Shown here: piece by piece, positions 62,656-64,000 of the stretch
Position numbering within the stretch: position 1 is the stretch's first letter
Layout: the number at the start of each line of letters is the position of its first letter
Assembly (NCBI GenBank): GCA_963777895.1
Contig: CAVZSF010000002.1
Span: 124,001-188,000 of the forward strand
Direction of reading: 5' to 3'
Source: UBA2241 sp963777895
GTDB taxonomy: Bacteria; Actinomycetota; Thermoleophilia; UBA2241
DNA: 64,000 nt
The notes under the pieces: generated by a model
Told to the model about the DNA's origin: nothing
What the model saw: only the letters and a program-made list of their open reading frames with translations
Database searches by the model: none
Made by a program: the position numbers and the translations under genes

Positions 62656-63358
62656 CATCGTCCACAGCTTCAACTGGGCCTTCGACGGCATCGTCCACGC
62701 CCTGCGCAGCGAGCGCAACATGTGGATCCACTTCCTCGCGGCCGTTGTGGTCCTGGTCGCCGCCCTCTTCTTCTCGCTGTCGCGTCTCGAGGTGATCGCG
62801 CTGTTCGTGGCGATCTCGTTCGTGTTCATCACAGAGATGATCAACACGGCGATCGAGCACGTGGTCGACATCGCGACCGACGAGGACGATCCACGCGCCA
62901 AGATCGCCAAGGACGTCGCCGCCGGCGCCGTGCTCGTGGCGACCGTCAACGCCCTGGCGATCGCCTACCTCGTCTTCTACGCGCACGTGACCGACGTGCC
63001 CTACACCGTGCTCGGTAGGTTGAGGACGTCGCCTATCGACCTCACCGTCGTCACGCTCGTGCTGGTGATCCTCCTCGCGGTGATCGTCAAGGCGGTGACC
63101 CATCGCGGCACGCCTTTCAGGGGTGGGCTGCCGTCGGCACACGCCGCCGTCGCCTTCAGCGGCTGGGTCGCCGTGACCTTCCTCGCGACCAGGACCGCGT
63201 ACGCCCTGCCGATCTCGGCGATCGCCCTGGTCATGGCGGTCCTGGTCGCGCAGAGCCGCGTCCAAGCCGGCATCCATTCGGTGGTCGAAGTGACCCTGGG
63301 TGCAGCTCTGGGGCTGGTCGTCAGCATGCTGGTGTTCCAGCTCTGGTACCCGGGATGA
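62636..63358 (+). CDS. Diacylglycerol/undecaprenol kinase-PAP2 phosphatase fusion
   Basis: 240 residues. The first half (about 8-120) is a DgkA-type small kinase: SERNMWIHFLAAV, FVFITEMINTAIEHVVDIAT and KIAKDVAAGAVLVAT. The second half (about 125-240) is a PAP2 phosphatase with GGLPSAHAAVAFSGW and SRVQAGIHSVVEV. Five or six further membrane helices are expected. Kinase and phosphatase would both yield undecaprenyl phosphate, for peptidoglycan synthesis. TTG 62636 follows GGGAGGG by five bases, overlapping the ybeY end by 20. Confidence 0.87.
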   Translation: MADRRGSIVHSFNWAFDGIVHALRSERNMWIHFLAAVVVLVAALFFSLSRLEVIALFVAISFVFITEMINTAIEHVVDIATDEDDPRAKIAKDVAAGAVLVATVNALAIAYLVFYAHVTDVPYTVLGRLRTSPIDLTVVTLVLVILLAVIVKAVTHRGTPFRGGLPSAHAAVAFSGWVAVTFLATRTAYALPISAIALVMAVLVAQSRVQAGIHSVVEVTLGAALGLVVSMLVFQLWYPG

Positions 63359-63368
63359 AGAGGCCGTG

Positions 63369-63791
63369 GTGACCTTGCGAGGGGCCGAGCCCGACCTGGC
63401 GCGGCGGCTCATCCACGAGGAGGCGCGTCACCTCGCGGAGCGAGCGTATGCGCCGTACTCCGGATTCGCCGTCGGCGCCGTGGTGATCGGCCCGTCGGGC
63501 CGCAGCCATCACGGCGTCAATGTGGAGAATGCCTCCTACCCGGTGGGCGTCTGCGCCGAGCGCGTCGCCCTGGCTGGGATGGTCGCCTTCGGGGAGCGCG
63601 AGGCGCGCATGGTGGCGGTGGCGACCGCGGACGGCCGCGACGTGCTGCCATGCGGCATGTGCCTGCAGGCGCTCGCCGAGTTCGGCGACCCCGACGTCGT
63701 GTGTACGAGCGGCGGTGAGGTGCGCGTGTTCCGCCTGAGCGAGCTGCTCACCGCGCCGTTCTCGCTCAGCCGGGACGAGCCGCTCGCATGA
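63369..63791 (+). CDS. cdd: Cytidine deaminase
   Basis: 140 residues, tetrameric CDA type. NVENASYPVGVCAERVAL carries the catalytic Glu and one zinc Cys; PCGMCLQAL has the other two zinc Cys. APYSGFAVGAVVIG is the substrate-loop start. It salvages cytidine and deoxycytidine to uridine forms. GTG 63369 and GTG 63366 are both in frame just after AAGAGG. The stop overlaps era (ATGA). Confidence 0.93.
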   Translation: MTLRGAEPDLARRLIHEEARHLAERAYAPYSGFAVGAVVIGPSGRSHHGVNVENASYPVGVCAERVALAGMVAFGEREARMVAVATADGRDVLPCGMCLQALAEFGDPDVVCTSGGEVRVFRLSELLTAPFSLSRDEPLA

Positions 63792-64000
63792 CCGGCCCGC
63801 CCCCCTCTGAGGCCGGCTCGTCCGGCCGAACGCCCCGTGAGGCCGGCCCCTCTCCCGAGTCCTCGGAGGGCGTCTTCCGCTCGGGCTTCGTCGCCATCCT
63901 GGGACGCCCCAATGTGGGCAAGTCCACCCTGGTCAATCGCCTCGTCGGACGCAAAGTCAGCATCGTCTCGGACCACCCGCAAACCACGCGCCGTCGCATC
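63788..64000 (+). CDS. era: GTPase Era, N-terminal fragment
   Basis: The window ends 71 codons in. After a Ser/Pro/Glu-rich head of about 28 residues come SGFVAILGRPNVGKSTLVNRLVG (G1 P-loop) and KVSIVSDHPQTTRRRI (switch I, G2). Era binds 16S rRNA and assists 30S assembly. The head is longer than usual. ATG overlaps the cdd stop. It closes the conserved phoH-ybeY-dgk-cdd-era run. Confidence 0.9.
   Translation, partial: MTGPPPSEAGSSGRTPREAGPSPESSEGVFRSGFVAILGRPNVGKSTLVNRLVGRKVSIVSDHPQTTRRRI

Overview
The window is about 64 kb of very GC-rich, tightly packed bacterial chromosome. It is almost entirely housekeeping DNA, with no phage, insertion sequence, CRISPR array or rRNA operon. The gene order (mraZ-rsmH-ftsL-ftsI-murEF-mraY-murD-ftsW-murGC-ftsQ-ftsZ without ftsA; comEA-comEC; holA-rpsT-lepA-hemW-hrcA-dnaJ-prmA-mtaB-HIT-yqeY-phoH-ybeY-dgk-cdd-era), meso-DAP-type MurE, and many GTG/TTG starts suggest a deep-branching actinobacterium, perhaps of the Thermoleophilia type. 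That placement is inference from content and order only.

Region by region: 1-2.8 kb holds a sulfur/cysteine cluster (cysK end, ThiF/MoeB-type E1, larE, cysE). 2.9-3.9 kb is a DUF211 plus VIT-like membrane protein pair that looks archaeal in style. 3.9-6.2 kb is a PcrA/UvrD helicase. 6.3-7.5 kb has a decayed and an intact lipoprotein. 7.6-11.9 kb is a giant exported RCC1-repeat protein whose 21 repeats fall into three groups of seven. 12-16.3 kb carries an enoyl-CoA hydratase, trehalose phosphatase, an unknown protein, pyrF and a LysM membrane protein. 16.4-31.9 kb is the division and cell-wall cluster, opened by mraZ with 10-bp-periodic GTGG boxes over a leaderless-type promoter. A separate TTGACG-N18-TATGCT promoter precedes ftsZ. 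31.9-34.4 kb is a four-gene, GTGA-coupled iron-sulfur/flavoprotein operon. 34.4-37 kb is secD-secF. 37.2-40.4 kb has two STAS proteins, a double zinc-finger protein, a membrane-fused spermidine synthase-like protein and tRNA-Ala(GGC). 40.5-51.4 kb has a metallophosphoesterase, leuS, comEA, comEC, an inverted ABC exporter set and holA. 51.5-64 kb has rpsT, then lepA through era, running off the end.

The genes cooperate mainly in building and dividing the envelope. The mur/mraY/murG genes make lipid II, ftsW/ftsI/ftsL/ftsQ/ftsZ use it at the septum, and the DgkA-PAP2 fusion near 63 kb probably feeds the undecaprenyl-phosphate pool. The lepA-era block concerns translation quality, chaperones and RNA processing.

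Several normally essential genes (leuS, prmA, ftsQ) each carry one extra base that breaks the frame, usually in or near a C run. The RCC1 gene has its signal peptide out of frame, and a small lipoprotein carries two shifts and a stop. Most of these look like residual assembly indels rather than gene death. The most distinctive real signals are the 3 x 7 RCC1 architecture, the archaeal-style DUF211/VIT pair, the iron-sulfur operon that lacks its expected oxidase subunit, a 24-bp perfect hairpin inside the ftsW coding start, the mraZ promoter, the DgkA-PAP2 fusion, and repeated leaderless start signals.
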